A DNA stretch of 64,000 nt from Venenivibrio stagnispumantis (lineage in GTDB: Bacteria; Aquificota; Aquificia; Aquificales; Hydrogenothermaceae): positions 62,001 to 126,000 of the forward strand of contig NZ_FXTX01000002.1 of the NCBI RefSeq assembly GCF_900182795.1. Direction: 5' to 3'. The translations under genes and the position numbers were made by a program. Under the pieces are notes generated by a model, which saw only the letters and a program-made list of their open reading frames with translations, made no database searches and was not told where the DNA came from. Below are positions 9,174 through 17,143 of the stretch, piece by piece (within the stretch, counting starts at the first letter, position 1; each line of letters opens with the position of its first letter).

Positions 9174-9622
9174 TTAACTTTAATCTTTATGGGAGTTGAT
9201 AGGATATATTTTTCTCCTTCTTTATCAAAAAATGTTATTCTAATTATATAATCACCGGAAGCTATATCTTTACCTTCAACATCTTTTTGGTTCCAGCACC
9301 ATTGTTTTTTTTCATTAGGCTTTACAATCGTTATTACCTGTAAAGCAATTGGAGAGTATATTACTTTTTCATTTTCTAAAATAGCCCAAGGAGCAGAAGA
9401 TGGCATAAGTAGTTCTTTATTCGTTTTATTTTCAAGATAAAAACAAACATTTTCACCTTTTAAAAATTCAGGTTTAATAGCTTTAAATATAACATTTATA
9501 TTTTTTTCAGGAATAGATTGCTTTGGTTGCTCTTTTTCTATTTTTGGATTTTCCACTTTTTTAGACATACCAAAGGCTATTGATATATTTAGTAAAACAA
9601 AAAAAATAAAAATATTTTTCAT
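9170..9622 (-). CDS. Secreted protein with BsuPI/Ig-like fold, unknown function
   Basis: About 150 residues. A hydrophobic N-terminal signal (KNIFIFFVLLNISIAFG) is followed by a Lys/Pro/Glu-rich linker and a predicted all-beta domain (VCFYLENKTNKELLMPSSAPW ending in DYIIRITFF), resembling intracellular proteinase inhibitor (BsuPI)-type Ig-like domains. The ATG at 9622 is preferred over the GTG one codon upstream because AGAGGT is 6 bases before it. It is translationally coupled to murJ, so an envelope role is possible, but no specific function can be assigned. Confidence 0.6.
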   Translation of the reverse strand: MKNIFIFFVLLNISIAFGMSKKVENPKIEKEQPKQSIPEKNINVIFKAIKPEFLKGENVCFYLENKTNKELLMPSSAPWAILENEKVIYSPIALQVITIVKPNEKKQWCWNQKDVEGKDIASGDYIIRITFFDKEGEKYILSTPIKIKVK

Positions 9623-9726
9623 CACCTAACCTCTCAAAATTTCTTTTTATCAAAAACTTGCTTTTTAATCCCGATAACATAATATAATAATATTATGGTT
9701 TGGCTAAGTCAAGAAAGGAGTAAAAG

Positions 9727-11886
9727 ATGGAAACAACACTGATAACCAATGAAACATTAAAATCATTTTATAATGAGATAGATTATCTTAAAGAAGAAGA
9801 TAAAGAAGAAATAGAAAAAGCAGTAAATTTTATAATAGAAAAACATAAAGACCAATACAGAAAATCAGGAGAGCCGTATTATATTCATCCGATAGAAGCA
9901 GCAAGAATATTAGCCCAGTTAAAGCTTGATAAAACAACAATAATATCTGCACTTTTACATGATATTTTGGAAGATACAGATACAGATATAGATACATTAA
10001 AAAATCTTTTTGGAGAAAAGGTAGCCCTTATTGTTGATGGAGTTACAAAAATAGGAAAGTATCAATTTTCATCTAAGGAAGAAGCTCAGGCAGAAAATTT
10101 TAGAAAAATGATTGTTTCAATGGCAAAAGATATAAGAGTTCTTCTTGTTAAGCTTGCAGACAGATTACATAATATGAGAACCCTTGACGCCCTAAGGGAA
10201 GATAAAAGAATAAGAATAGCAAAAGAAACCCTTGAAATATATGCACCACTTGCCAGCAGACTTGGTCTTTGGGCTATAAAGAGAGAGATAGAAGACCTGG
10301 CATTTAAATATATATATCCGGAAGAATATAAAAAAGTTAGCACATATTTTGCCATATCCAAAGAAAAAGAAGAAAAATATCTAAAAGAAGAAATAATCCC
10401 TCAAATAGAAAAAGTATTGAGAGAGCACAATATAACAAATTTTGAAATACAGTACAGATTTAAACATCTTTATAGCATTTTTGAGAAAACATTAAGAAAA
10501 AATCTAAAATTAAGTGATATATATGATGTTTATGGTGTAAGGGTTTTGGTAGAAGAAGTGCATCAATGTTATTTAGTGCTTGGATTAATTCATTCTTTAT
10601 GGCATCCGGTTCCGGGAAAATTAAAAGATTATATATCTTTACCAAAGTCTAATTTATACCAAGCATTGCATACCACAGTAGTTGGACCAAAAGGTAAATT
10701 TGTTGAAATACAGATAAAAACATACCAAATGCATAAAATAGCAGAAGAAGGTATAGCTGCCCATTGGAGATATAAAGGTGGCTCTACCCTTACAGAAAAA
10801 GATTTACAATCTTTTGTTTGGCTTAGAAATCTTCTTCAAACTGTAAAAGAAAATGAAGCCCCATCTGAACTTTTATCCTCTGTTAAAAGTGAGTTAACAC
10901 CGGAAGAAATATTTGTATTTACTCCAAAAGGAGATTTAATAAAATTACCGGTAGGCTCTACACCTGTTGATTTTGCTTATAACATTCATACACAACTTGG
11001 ACATAAAACAACCGGAGCAAAAATAAATGGAAAATTAGTTCCTCTTGATACAAAACTACAAAATGGAGATGTTGTAGAGATAATAACATCCCAAAATCAT
11101 AAACCAAGCAGAGATTGGCTTGATTTTGTAGTAACATCAAAAGCAAAAACAAATATAAAACATTTCCTTGCAAAGATAGAAAAAGAACAAGCTATCAAAT
11201 TTGGAGAAAAATTATTAGATAAAATTCTTAAAAAATTTAATAAAAAAACCAGTAGTCTAACTGAAGAAGAAAAGAAAAAATTATTAGAAAGATTTAATTA
11301 TAAAACTTTTGAAGATTTCTTAGCAGCAGTAGGAGATAGCAAAATATCTTTAAACAAGATAATAAAAATATTTAGACCTGCTGAAGAAAAACCGGAAGAA
11401 CAAAAGACTGAAAAAAAGCATAAAGACGTAGTTATTGAAGTAGATGGAGTATCAAATATATTATCTTATGTAGCAAAATGTTGTATGCCTCTTCCGGGAG
11501 ATGAAATAATCGGTGTTGTTTCAAAAGGAAAAGGAATAGCAATACATAGAAAAGAATGTCCAAATGTAATAAATATAGAAAAAACAAATCCGGAAAAGCT
11601 TGTATCACTTATCTGGAAAACAGATAAAAACCATTTATATCAAACAAATATTAAAATAATATCGGAAGATAGGGTTGGATTGTTGGCAGATGTTAGCTCA
11701 GCAGTAGCATCTACAAAAACAAATATAATAGGTGTAAATACCCAAACATTAAAAAATGGAAAAGCTATAACAAATCTAAAATTAAATGTAGCAGATAAAC
11801 AGCAACTTGATAATATAATTAATGCAATCAAAAAAGTAAAAGGTGTAAATATTGTAGAAAGGGTTATAAAAGGAGTAAGCAGTTGA
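9727..11886 (+). CDS. Bifunctional (p)ppGpp synthase/hydrolase (RelA/SpoT, Rsh)
   Basis: 719 residues in the order HD hydrolase (YYIHPIEAARIL and ALLHDILEDTDTD, with KLADRLHNMRTL further on), RelA/SpoT synthetase (DIYDVYGVRVLV, then KLKDYISLPKSNLYQALHT), TGS (FVFTPKGDLIKLPVGSTPVDF), a conserved-cysteine region (VAKCCMPLPGDEIIG) and C-terminal ACT domain. The intact HD residues indicate hydrolase activity as well as synthesis, so this is the single Rsh stringent-response enzyme. SD AAAGGAG precedes the ATG; TATAAT at 9683-9688 with a weak -35 TTGCTT (19-base spacer). The stop overlaps the truB start. Confidence 0.93.
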   Translation: METTLITNETLKSFYNEIDYLKEEDKEEIEKAVNFIIEKHKDQYRKSGEPYYIHPIEAARILAQLKLDKTTIISALLHDILEDTDTDIDTLKNLFGEKVALIVDGVTKIGKYQFSSKEEAQAENFRKMIVSMAKDIRVLLVKLADRLHNMRTLDALREDKRIRIAKETLEIYAPLASRLGLWAIKREIEDLAFKYIYPEEYKKVSTYFAISKEKEEKYLKEEIIPQIEKVLREHNITNFEIQYRFKHLYSIFEKTLRKNLKLSDIYDVYGVRVLVEEVHQCYLVLGLIHSLWHPVPGKLKDYISLPKSNLYQALHTTVVGPKGKFVEIQIKTYQMHKIAEEGIAAHWRYKGGSTLTEKDLQSFVWLRNLLQTVKENEAPSELLSSVKSELTPEEIFVFTPKGDLIKLPVGSTPVDFAYNIHTQLGHKTTGAKINGKLVPLDTKLQNGDVVEIITSQNHKPSRDWLDFVVTSKAKTNIKHFLAKIEKEQAIKFGEKLLDKILKKFNKKTSSLTEEEKKKLLERFNYKTFEDFLAAVGDSKISLNKIIKIFRPAEEKPEEQKTEKKHKDVVIEVDGVSNILSYVAKCCMPLPGDEIIGVVSKGKGIAIHRKECPNVINIEKTNPEKLVSLIWKTDKNHLYQTNIKIISEDRVGLLADVSSAVASTKTNIIGVNTQTLKNGKAITNLKLNVADKQQLDNIINAIKKVKGVNIVERVIKGVSS

Positions 11887-12743
11887 AAGACGGAATATTA
11901 CTTGTTAATAAACCGGAAAATATAACATCAAATGATTTAGTATTAAAAATAAAAAAATATTTAAATCTAAAAGCAGGACATACTGGAACCCTTGATTATG
12001 CCGCAACCGGCTTGATGATAATAACGCTACAAAAAGCAGTAAAAATAACACCATATTTACAAAATTTAGATAAAGAATATATAGCAGTTGGCGAACTTGG
12101 CAAAATAACAGATACTTATGATAGAAATGGAAGAATAATAGAAGAAAGAGAAGTTAATATAACAGAAGAAAAACTGATAGATGTTATAAAATCTTTCAAA
12201 AAAAGTTATTATCAGATGCCACCACCTTATTCAGCAAAAAGAATAAAAGGAAAAAGAGCTTATCAATTTGCAAAAAAGGGAGAAGAACCTGATTTAAAAC
12301 CAAAATTTGTGCATATTTATGATATTCAGATACTTGAAATATCTTTACCATTTTTTACAATAAAGATAAATTGCTCTTCCGGAACATATATAAGGTCTAT
12401 CATAAAAGAGATAGGAGATGAAGTTGGCACCGGTGCTTATCTAAAAGCATTACAGCGAACAAAAATAGGAAAATTCAGCCTACAAGAAAGCATAAATTTA
12501 GAAGATTTATTAAAAATGAAGCCAGAAGAAGTAGAAGCCCATATTATTCCTATTACAGATGCTTTATATTTTATGGATTCGGTTATATTGGATGAAATGC
12601 TTATAGATAGATTTACCAAAGGTCAAAGATTAAAAATAGATAAAGAAAATAAAGAATTTGTAAAAGTTTTAGATAAAAACTTAAATACAGTAGGTATAGG
12701 AAAAATAGAAGATGGTATTTTAAAACCTATCAGGATTATTTAA
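11883..12743 (+). CDS. truB: tRNA pseudouridine-55 synthase TruB
   Basis: 286 residues. The N terminus GILLVNKPENITSND and the catalytic motif AGHTGTLDYAATGLM (nucleophilic Asp in GTLD) identify TruB, which makes pseudouridine 55 in the T loop of tRNAs; a CSSGTYIRSI segment and a C-terminal PUA-like region follow. The start codon is TTG at 11883, overlapping the rsh stop (TTGA), so translation is coupled. Its stop overlaps the convergent moaE stop. Confidence 0.92.
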   Translation: MKDGILLVNKPENITSNDLVLKIKKYLNLKAGHTGTLDYAATGLMIITLQKAVKITPYLQNLDKEYIAVGELGKITDTYDRNGRIIEEREVNITEEKLIDVIKSFKKSYYQMPPPYSAKRIKGKRAYQFAKKGEEPDLKPKFVHIYDIQILEISLPFFTIKINCSSGTYIRSIIKEIGDEVGTGAYLKALQRTKIGKFSLQESINLEDLLKMKPEEVEAHIIPITDALYFMDSVILDEMLIDRFTKGQRLKIDKENKEFVKVLDKNLNTVGIGKIEDGILKPIRII

Positions 12744-13159
12744 CCACTTTCTTTCCAGCTGTATTCTTTGTTTGCAAATACTTCTTTTTTCCAGATTGGA
12801 GCTCTTGCTTTTACCTCATCTACTATATATCTACATCCGGTAAAAGCTTCCTGTCTATGTCCACCCCATACACAAACCAAGAAAGAAGGTTCTCCTACTT
12901 TCAATATACCGACTTTATGATGAACTACTGCATATTTGATTTTAAATTTTTTTATAGCCTCTTCTATTATTTCTCTAATTATTTTTTCAGCCATAGATAT
13001 ATATGCTTCATAATGAAGCTCTTCAACATCGCCATCTTCCGGTGCAGACCTTGCTACACCAAGAAATATATCAACAGCTCCACATTCTTTATTATAATAA
13101 CTATTTAATATATCTTCTATTTTAAACCAATTTTCACCTACGTATATTTGCGGTATCAT
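12740..13159 (-). CDS. moaE: Molybdopterin synthase catalytic subunit MoaE
   Basis: 139 residues from the preferred ATG at 13159, which has AGAGGT 6 bases upstream; an in-frame start at 13198 would overlap the upstream gene further. MoaE signatures: GAVDIFLGVARS, HYEAYISMAEK, AVVHHKVGILKVGEPS, and KARAPIWKKEVF with the catalytic lysines. It inserts sulfur from thiocarboxylated MoaD into precursor Z to make molybdopterin. moaD is not adjacent. Relevant in the window is the Moco enzyme at 6.6 kb. Confidence 0.93.
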   Translation of the reverse strand: MIPQIYVGENWFKIEDILNSYYNKECGAVDIFLGVARSAPEDGDVEELHYEAYISMAEKIIREIIEEAIKKFKIKYAVVHHKVGILKVGEPSFLVCVWGGHRQEAFTGCRYIVDEVKARAPIWKKEVFANKEYSWKESG

Positions 13160-13169
13160 TGTTAAACCT

Positions 13170-13679
13170 CTAACAGCTTTTTTTATCTGCAAATTCATTA
13201 AATTTAACTTTTTGATAACATCCAGAACCTATATAATCTGCCAATGATATAAACATTTCTTTTGGAATATATCCAGGTATTTGATATAAAAGCTGATAAT
13301 TTTTATTTGGGTCAAATATTGATATTGTAGGAAAACCGGTTACATTATACAAACCTGCCAAACTACTTTCTGTCATCTCTTTTTTTCCTTCCGGGTCTAT
13401 AACTTTTCTATTTCCATAAACATTTACTATTGCAACCTCTATATTATTTTTCAAAAGAGCTTGTTTTACATCCGGATTTGATAAAACTTTTTTATTTAAT
13501 TTCTCACAATACTGGCAAGTTTCCGATTCAAAAATAACCATAACATACTTTTTATTTTGGATAGCATTTTGTATTACCGGATTTGGGTCAACTGTAAATT
13601 TTGATTCTGCTTTCTCATTTTTCTGACAACTAAATAAAATTACAGAAAATATAGCTAATAATAAACTTAATTTTTTCAT
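13170..13679 (-). CDS. Thioredoxin-fold lipoprotein (SoxW-like)
   Basis: 169 residues from ATG 13679 (GGAGG 10-11 bases upstream; the longer in-frame start adds an implausible pre-sequence). A lipoprotein signal MKKLSLLLAIFSVILFSC ends in a lipobox with the modified Cys at 18. The thioredoxin domain carries CQYC at about residues 52-55 and a cis-proline GFPTISIFD. Proteins of this type (SoxW, thioredoxin_2 family) keep periplasmic thiols reduced, including sulfur-oxidation proteins. It lies between aspC and moaE on the same strand. SoxW function is an inference; no other sox gene is in the window. Confidence 0.78.
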   Translation of the reverse strand: MKKLSLLLAIFSVILFSCQKNEKAESKFTVDPNPVIQNAIQNKKYVMVIFESETCQYCEKLNKKVLSNPDVKQALLKNNIEVAIVNVYGNRKVIDPEGKKEMTESSLAGLYNVTGFPTISIFDPNKNYQLLYQIPGYIPKEMFISLADYIGSGCYQKVKFNEFADKKSC

Positions 13680-13729
13680 ATTAAAATATACCTCCAATTT
13701 ATCTATATCACCCACTAAATATATATCTT

Positions 13730-14890
13730 TTATTTTAATTTTTCCAGAGCTTCTTTTATTCTTTCTACTCCTTTTTGAATATTTTCCATTGATGTTGCAT
13801 AAGATAATCTTATGTATCCTTCTTTTCCAAATGCAGAGCCGGGGACTACTGCAACTTTTGCTTCTTCAAGCAGATATGTTGATAACTCTATATCATTTTT
13901 GTTGTAATAAGATATATTAGGAAAAGCATAAAATGCTCCTTTTGGCATAACACATTTTACACCTTTTATATTGTTTAATGCATTCACTATATAATCTCTT
14001 CTTTTTATAAATTCTTCTCTCATTTTTGCAGGAAATGCTCCGCCATCTTTGAGTGCTTCCAATGCTCCATATTGGGCAAAAGTTGTAGGATTTGATATTG
14101 TTTGACTTTGGATATTTATAATTGGTTTTATATATTCTACCGGTGCAGCAACCCAGCCAAGCCTCCAACCTGTCATAGAGTAAGATTTAGAAAATGCTCC
14201 TACTGTAAATGTTATTTTTTTAACTTCTTCCGATAATGAAGCAATGCTTATATGAGGCTCTTCATAAGAAAATTCTTCATAACATTCATCAGAAATTATA
14301 AGAATATTATGTTTTAAGCAAAATTCTGCTATTTTTTCAAGTTCTGATTTTGGGATAACTGCTCCTGTTGGGTTTGATGGAGTATTTAGGACAAGAGCTT
14401 TTGTTTTTGGCGTTAATACTTCTTTTATTTTATCTACTGTCAAAACAAATCCATTTTCTTCGTTTAGCTGAGTTATTACACTTTCTCCATCACAAAGGGC
14501 TATCTGTTCTGTATAAGATACCCAATATGGTGCAGGAACTATTACCTCATCTCCCGGATTTAAAATAGTAGCAAATATTTCATATAATCCCATTTTTGCA
14601 CCGGGGCAAATAACAACTTCTTCCATTTTGTAATCTATATTATTTCTTTCTTTTAATTTTTTAGCCACTGCTTCTCTTAATTCAGGAATACCTGCTGCAG
14701 CTGTATATTTTGTTTTTCCTTCTTTTAATGCTTTTATTGCTGCTTCTTTAACAAAATCCGGTGTATCAAAATCCGGTTCACCGGCTCCAAAACTAATAAC
14801 ATCTATTCCCTGTTTTTTCATCTCAGCAGCTTTGGCTGTAATTGCAAGGGTTTGAGAAGGCTTTATTTTTTTCACTCTTTCAGACAGCAT
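13730..14890 (-). CDS. aspC: Class I aspartate aminotransferase
   Basis: 386-residue PLP enzyme of aminotransferase family I. The N terminus RVKKIKPSQTLAITAKA with ISFGAGEPDFDTPDFVKEAA is the thermophile-type AspC signature; NTPSNPTGAVIPK, SDECYEEFSYE and the PLP-lysine region GAFSKSYSMTGWRLGW are all present, with an Arg near FYAFPN for substrate carboxylate binding. It interconverts aspartate and oxaloacetate and may accept prephenate or other acids. A TATAAT box on the minus strand lies at 14926-14931. Confidence 0.9.
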   Translation of the reverse strand: MLSERVKKIKPSQTLAITAKAAEMKKQGIDVISFGAGEPDFDTPDFVKEAAIKALKEGKTKYTAAAGIPELREAVAKKLKERNNIDYKMEEVVICPGAKMGLYEIFATILNPGDEVIVPAPYWVSYTEQIALCDGESVITQLNEENGFVLTVDKIKEVLTPKTKALVLNTPSNPTGAVIPKSELEKIAEFCLKHNILIISDECYEEFSYEEPHISIASLSEEVKKITFTVGAFSKSYSMTGWRLGWVAAPVEYIKPIINIQSQTISNPTTFAQYGALEALKDGGAFPAKMREEFIKRRDYIVNALNNIKGVKCVMPKGAFYAFPNISYYNKNDIELSTYLLEEAKVAVVPGSAFGKEGYIRLSYATSMENIQKGVERIKEALEKLK

Positions 14891-14982
14891 TTATTACTCC
14901 TTTTTTAAGGAATTCTAACAAGAATATTATACCATTTTAATAAGATGTTGTTTTATGAAGTATTAATCTATTTTTTTAACTA

Positions 14983-15102
14983 TTGGAGTATTGTATGTAA
15001 TAGATGAAAAATTATAGAAGTCGCAATGTTTGTCTTTTTGTAGCCCATATTTATCTCTCTTTTACCTGTATCTATATTTTATCATCTATTGTGCTAAATA
15101 CC
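14983..15102. repeat. Foldback (MITE-like) repeat, copy 1
   Basis: About 120 bp, nearly identical (about five differences by eye) and in the same orientation as 27606-27722. The ends form an imperfect inverted repeat of about 31 bases: GTATTGTATGTAATAGATGA near the left and TCATCTATTGTGCTAAATAC at the right end. It sits in the intergenic region between divergent aspC and speD and encodes no ORF. I see no clear target-site duplication and no transposase with matching ends. The rest of 14891-15187 is AT-rich promoter sequence, with TATAAT at 15141-15146 upstream of speD. Confidence 0.75.
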
Positions 15103-15187
15103 GTCAATTTAAAAATCCTACAAAAATTTTAAAAATGATATATAATATTTTTTCTGTTTTTAAAATCCTATAAGGAGGTTTTTTATC

Positions 15188-15277
15188 ATGGGCAGTAATA
15201 GCCCGACGAAAAATTTAAGAAAAAATTTTGTTAAGGAGGAAAGAAAATGGAAAAAACCCTCGGACTGCATATCTTAG
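15188..15277 (+). CDS. Possible 29-codon upstream ORF overlapping speD
   Basis: An ATG preceded by AAGGAGG at good spacing opens a 29-codon frame (MGSNSPTKNL...) that runs through the speD SD and terminates with TAG inside speD codon ~10. The frame differs from speD. The first codons can form a small hairpin, GGGC 190-193 / GCCC 201-204 (relative to 15,000). The arrangement looks like a leader peptide that could couple or attenuate speD translation. Whether it is translated is unknown. Confidence 0.45.
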   Translation: MGSNSPTKNLRKNFVKEERKWKKPSDCIS

Positions 15278-15654
15278 CTGACCTTTACGGAGTAGATTTT
15301 GAAAAAATTGACCACGTTGAAGATGTAAAAGCCTTATTAGAAGGTGCTGTAAAATACGCAAATCTTAGTAAATTATCATCTCATTTTCATCAATTTCATC
15401 CTCACGGAGCAACCGGAGTTATCTTATTAGAAGAATCTCATATCTCAATCCATACTTGGCCAGAACACGGTTATTGTGCAATAGATGTATACACCTGTGG
15501 TGGCAAAGAAAAAACCTTCAAAGCTATGGAATATATCATCAAAACATTAAAACCAAAGAGAATTGATGAGAAGATAGCAGAAAGAGGGGTTGTTCCTGTA
15601 TCCCAATCGCCGGTAAATATTGAGAAAGTTGAGCTTCAGCCGGTAAATAGCTAA
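15247..15654 (+). CDS. speD: S-adenosylmethionine decarboxylase proenzyme SpeD (prokaryotic type)
   Basis: 135-residue class 1B AdoMetDC. The proenzyme self-cleaves before Ser64 in LLEESHISIHTWPE to generate the pyruvoyl cofactor; the catalytic H69 and C84 (VYTCGG) are in place as in the Thermotoga enzyme. It makes decarboxylated AdoMet, the aminopropyl donor for spermidine and the longer polyamines of thermophiles. AAGGAGG lies 8 bases before the ATG. It is preceded by an overlapping ORF and followed by an unusual inverted-repeat region. Confidence 0.94.
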   Translation: MEKTLGLHILADLYGVDFEKIDHVEDVKALLEGAVKYANLSKLSSHFHQFHPHGATGVILLEESHISIHTWPEHGYCAIDVYTCGGKEKTFKAMEYIIKTLKPKRIDEKIAERGVVPVSQSPVNIEKVELQPVNS

Positions 15655-15687
15655 TAAAAATTATTTACATTAACATAAAGTAAACCT

Positions 15688-15772
15688 GTTTCTGCATAGC
15701 GATATTATCTATGTTGACAGGGATTAGTAGTTATTGTAGTGGTTTAAATGCAGAAACTATATATTTCTGCAT
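15688..15772. repeat. Three-arm inverted repeat downstream of speD
   Basis: GTTTCTGCAT (15688-15697) is complementary to ATGCAGAAAC (15748-15757), which is in turn complementary to TTTCTGCAT (15764-15772). The middle arm can therefore pair with either outer arm: a large stem enclosing 50 bases, or a short hairpin with a 7-8-base loop. The 3' side lacks a U-tract, so this is not a simple terminator. It could be a structured RNA, a switch, or a degenerate mobile repeat. Confidence 0.6.
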
Positions 15773-15790
15773 ACCATGATTAAAAAGTTA

Positions 15791-15819
15791 TTGAATTTTT
15801 GTGTATCTTAGTTTATAAT
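15791..15819 (+). promoter_or_regulatory. Sigma-70 type promoter for fabZ
   Basis: TTGAAT (15791-15796), 17-base spacer, TATAAT (15814-15819), ending 37 bases before the fabZ ATG. Good match to consensus in both boxes. Confidence 0.65.
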
Positions 15820-15856
15820 TTTGATTAAATCTTTGTCATAATGAGGAAAGATTATT

Positions 15857-16303
15857 ATGAATGTAGAAAGAGATATAGATGTTTTAAAAGTGATGGAAGT
15901 TTTGCCACATCGTTATCCTTTTTTATTTATAGATAAAATATTAGAACTTGATTTAGAAAATTTAAAAGTAAAAGCTGTAAAAAATGTTTCTATAAATGAA
16001 TATTTTTTTCAGGGGCATTTTCCGGAATATCCGGTTATGCCCGGAGTTCTTGTTATTGAAGCAATGGCTCAGGTTGGTGCATATATGATGCTTAGAAAGG
16101 CCGGATTTACCAAAGGAGAAAAAACTGTTTTTTTTGCAAGCATAGAAGAAGCAAAATTTAGAAAACAGATATTACCGGGCGACCAAATTGTATTTGAAGT
16201 TGAAGGTATAAATATAAAGAGGAATTCCGGTAAAATAAAAGGTATAGCAAAAGTAAATGAAGAAATTGCTTGTGAAGCAGTTCTTCTTGCTGTTGTTAGG
16301 TAG
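15857..16303 (+). CDS. fabZ: 3-hydroxyacyl-ACP dehydratase FabZ
   Basis: 148-residue hot-dog-fold dehydratase of fatty acid synthesis. The N-terminal VLPHRYPFLFID motif and catalytic H54 in GHFPEYPVMPG with E68 in VLVIEAMAQ are all present. It dehydrates 3-hydroxyacyl-ACP in the elongation cycle and also serves short substrates. GAGGAAAG precedes the ATG. It stands alone, and its 3' end overlaps the convergent Mrr-like pseudogene by 8 bases. Confidence 0.94.
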   Translation: MNVERDIDVLKVMEVLPHRYPFLFIDKILELDLENLKVKAVKNVSINEYFFQGHFPEYPVMPGVLVIEAMAQVGAYMMLRKAGFTKGEKTVFFASIEEAKFRKQILPGDQIVFEVEGINIKRNSGKIKGIAKVNEEIACEAVLLAVVR

Positions 16304-17057
16304 CTTTTTTTAGTTTTTCTTCTAATTCAGAAAGCCATATATCCCTTCTGGTTATTTCATCTTTTGTTTCTTGGTGTAAAATAGCAAAATTATGATATTT
16401 TGTTCTGTTTTCATAAAATTTATCAACAAAATCCAAAGATGGAAAAAATGTTACAAGATTATTATACTCAAACAAATTAAAATCATAATCAGAAATCAAT
16501 TTTTTCTGTTTTTCAGTTAAATTTCCATTTGTAATAATCTAGACTTTATTTATTTTGTATTTTTCTTTTCCTTCTGAAAGAGCTTTTAGATAATTTTCAT
16601 CTATATTTTTTGTATCTGTAAAATCAACAAAATCAACTATTATATATTCCGGTTCTTTATCAATATGTTCAACTCTTAAAATAATATCTATATTATTTTC
16701 TTTATAATTTTTAGGTTCTAAAACTTTAAATCCAAGAAGTTCAAACATATTTGTAAAATACCAGATAAATTCTGTTTCTTTTAAGTTTTTTAATCTCTCT
16801 TTTTCAAAATCATTCCATTTAAAATTTCTAAAATTTTCTTTTAATTTATGATATTCTTCCTCTGCTTCTTTTAGTTTTTGCTCTAACTCTTCTACCTTTT
16901 TACCAAACTCTTCCTTTTCTTTAATAAATTTTTCTTTTAACTTCAAAAGATTTGGAATATAATTTTCTTTTTCCTTCCTTTTTTCTTCTTTATATCGCAA
17001 ATATACATAATACAAAACAATAAAAGCTATAATAGATATAATTAAAATATCTATCAT
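16296..17057 (-). pseudogene. Mrr-like restriction-endonuclease-fold protein interrupted by an in-frame amber codon
   Basis: Two open segments, 17057-16542 and 16538-16296, are in the same frame and separated by one TAG (16539-16541). The first gives 172 residues: a transmembrane helix (ILIISIIAFIVLYYVYLRY), a Lys/Glu coiled coil (~20-95), then a PD-(D/E)xK-like core (FIWYFTNMFELLGFKVLEP, NIDIILRVEH, YIIVDFVDF). After the TAG the frame continues with IITNGNLTEKQKKL, a strand-helix that is typical directly after the core in Mrr-type nucleases, and runs 80 codons more. The TAG therefore falls inside the domain. prfA (RF1, reads UAG) is nearby. The catalytic Lys seems replaced (VDF where QxK is expected). 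Confidence 0.7.
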
Positions 17058-17143
17058 TTTATCTTTTCTAAATTTTCCTTATATATGTTGTAATCATTAT
17101 CAGTCCAGAGTATAAATCTAACTTCTTTTATTTTAACTTCCAT
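17054..17143 (-). CDS. Small 29-residue ORF coupled to thyX and the Mrr-like gene
   Basis: A 29-codon frame beginning MEVKIKEVRFILWTDNDYN. Its ATG overlaps the thyX stop (TAATG) and its TGA overlaps the ATG of the Mrr-like gene (ATGA), so both junctions show the tight coupling seen between true operon genes here. No family recognised; the WTDND segment is notable. It could be a real microprotein or the remnant of a longer gene. No independent SD is obvious. Confidence 0.55.
   Translation of the reverse strand: MEVKIKEVRFILWTDNDYNIYKENLEKIK

Noticed and set aside
14983-15102. CRISPR repeat or leader
   Set aside because: Only one unit per site, no spacer pattern and no cas genes.
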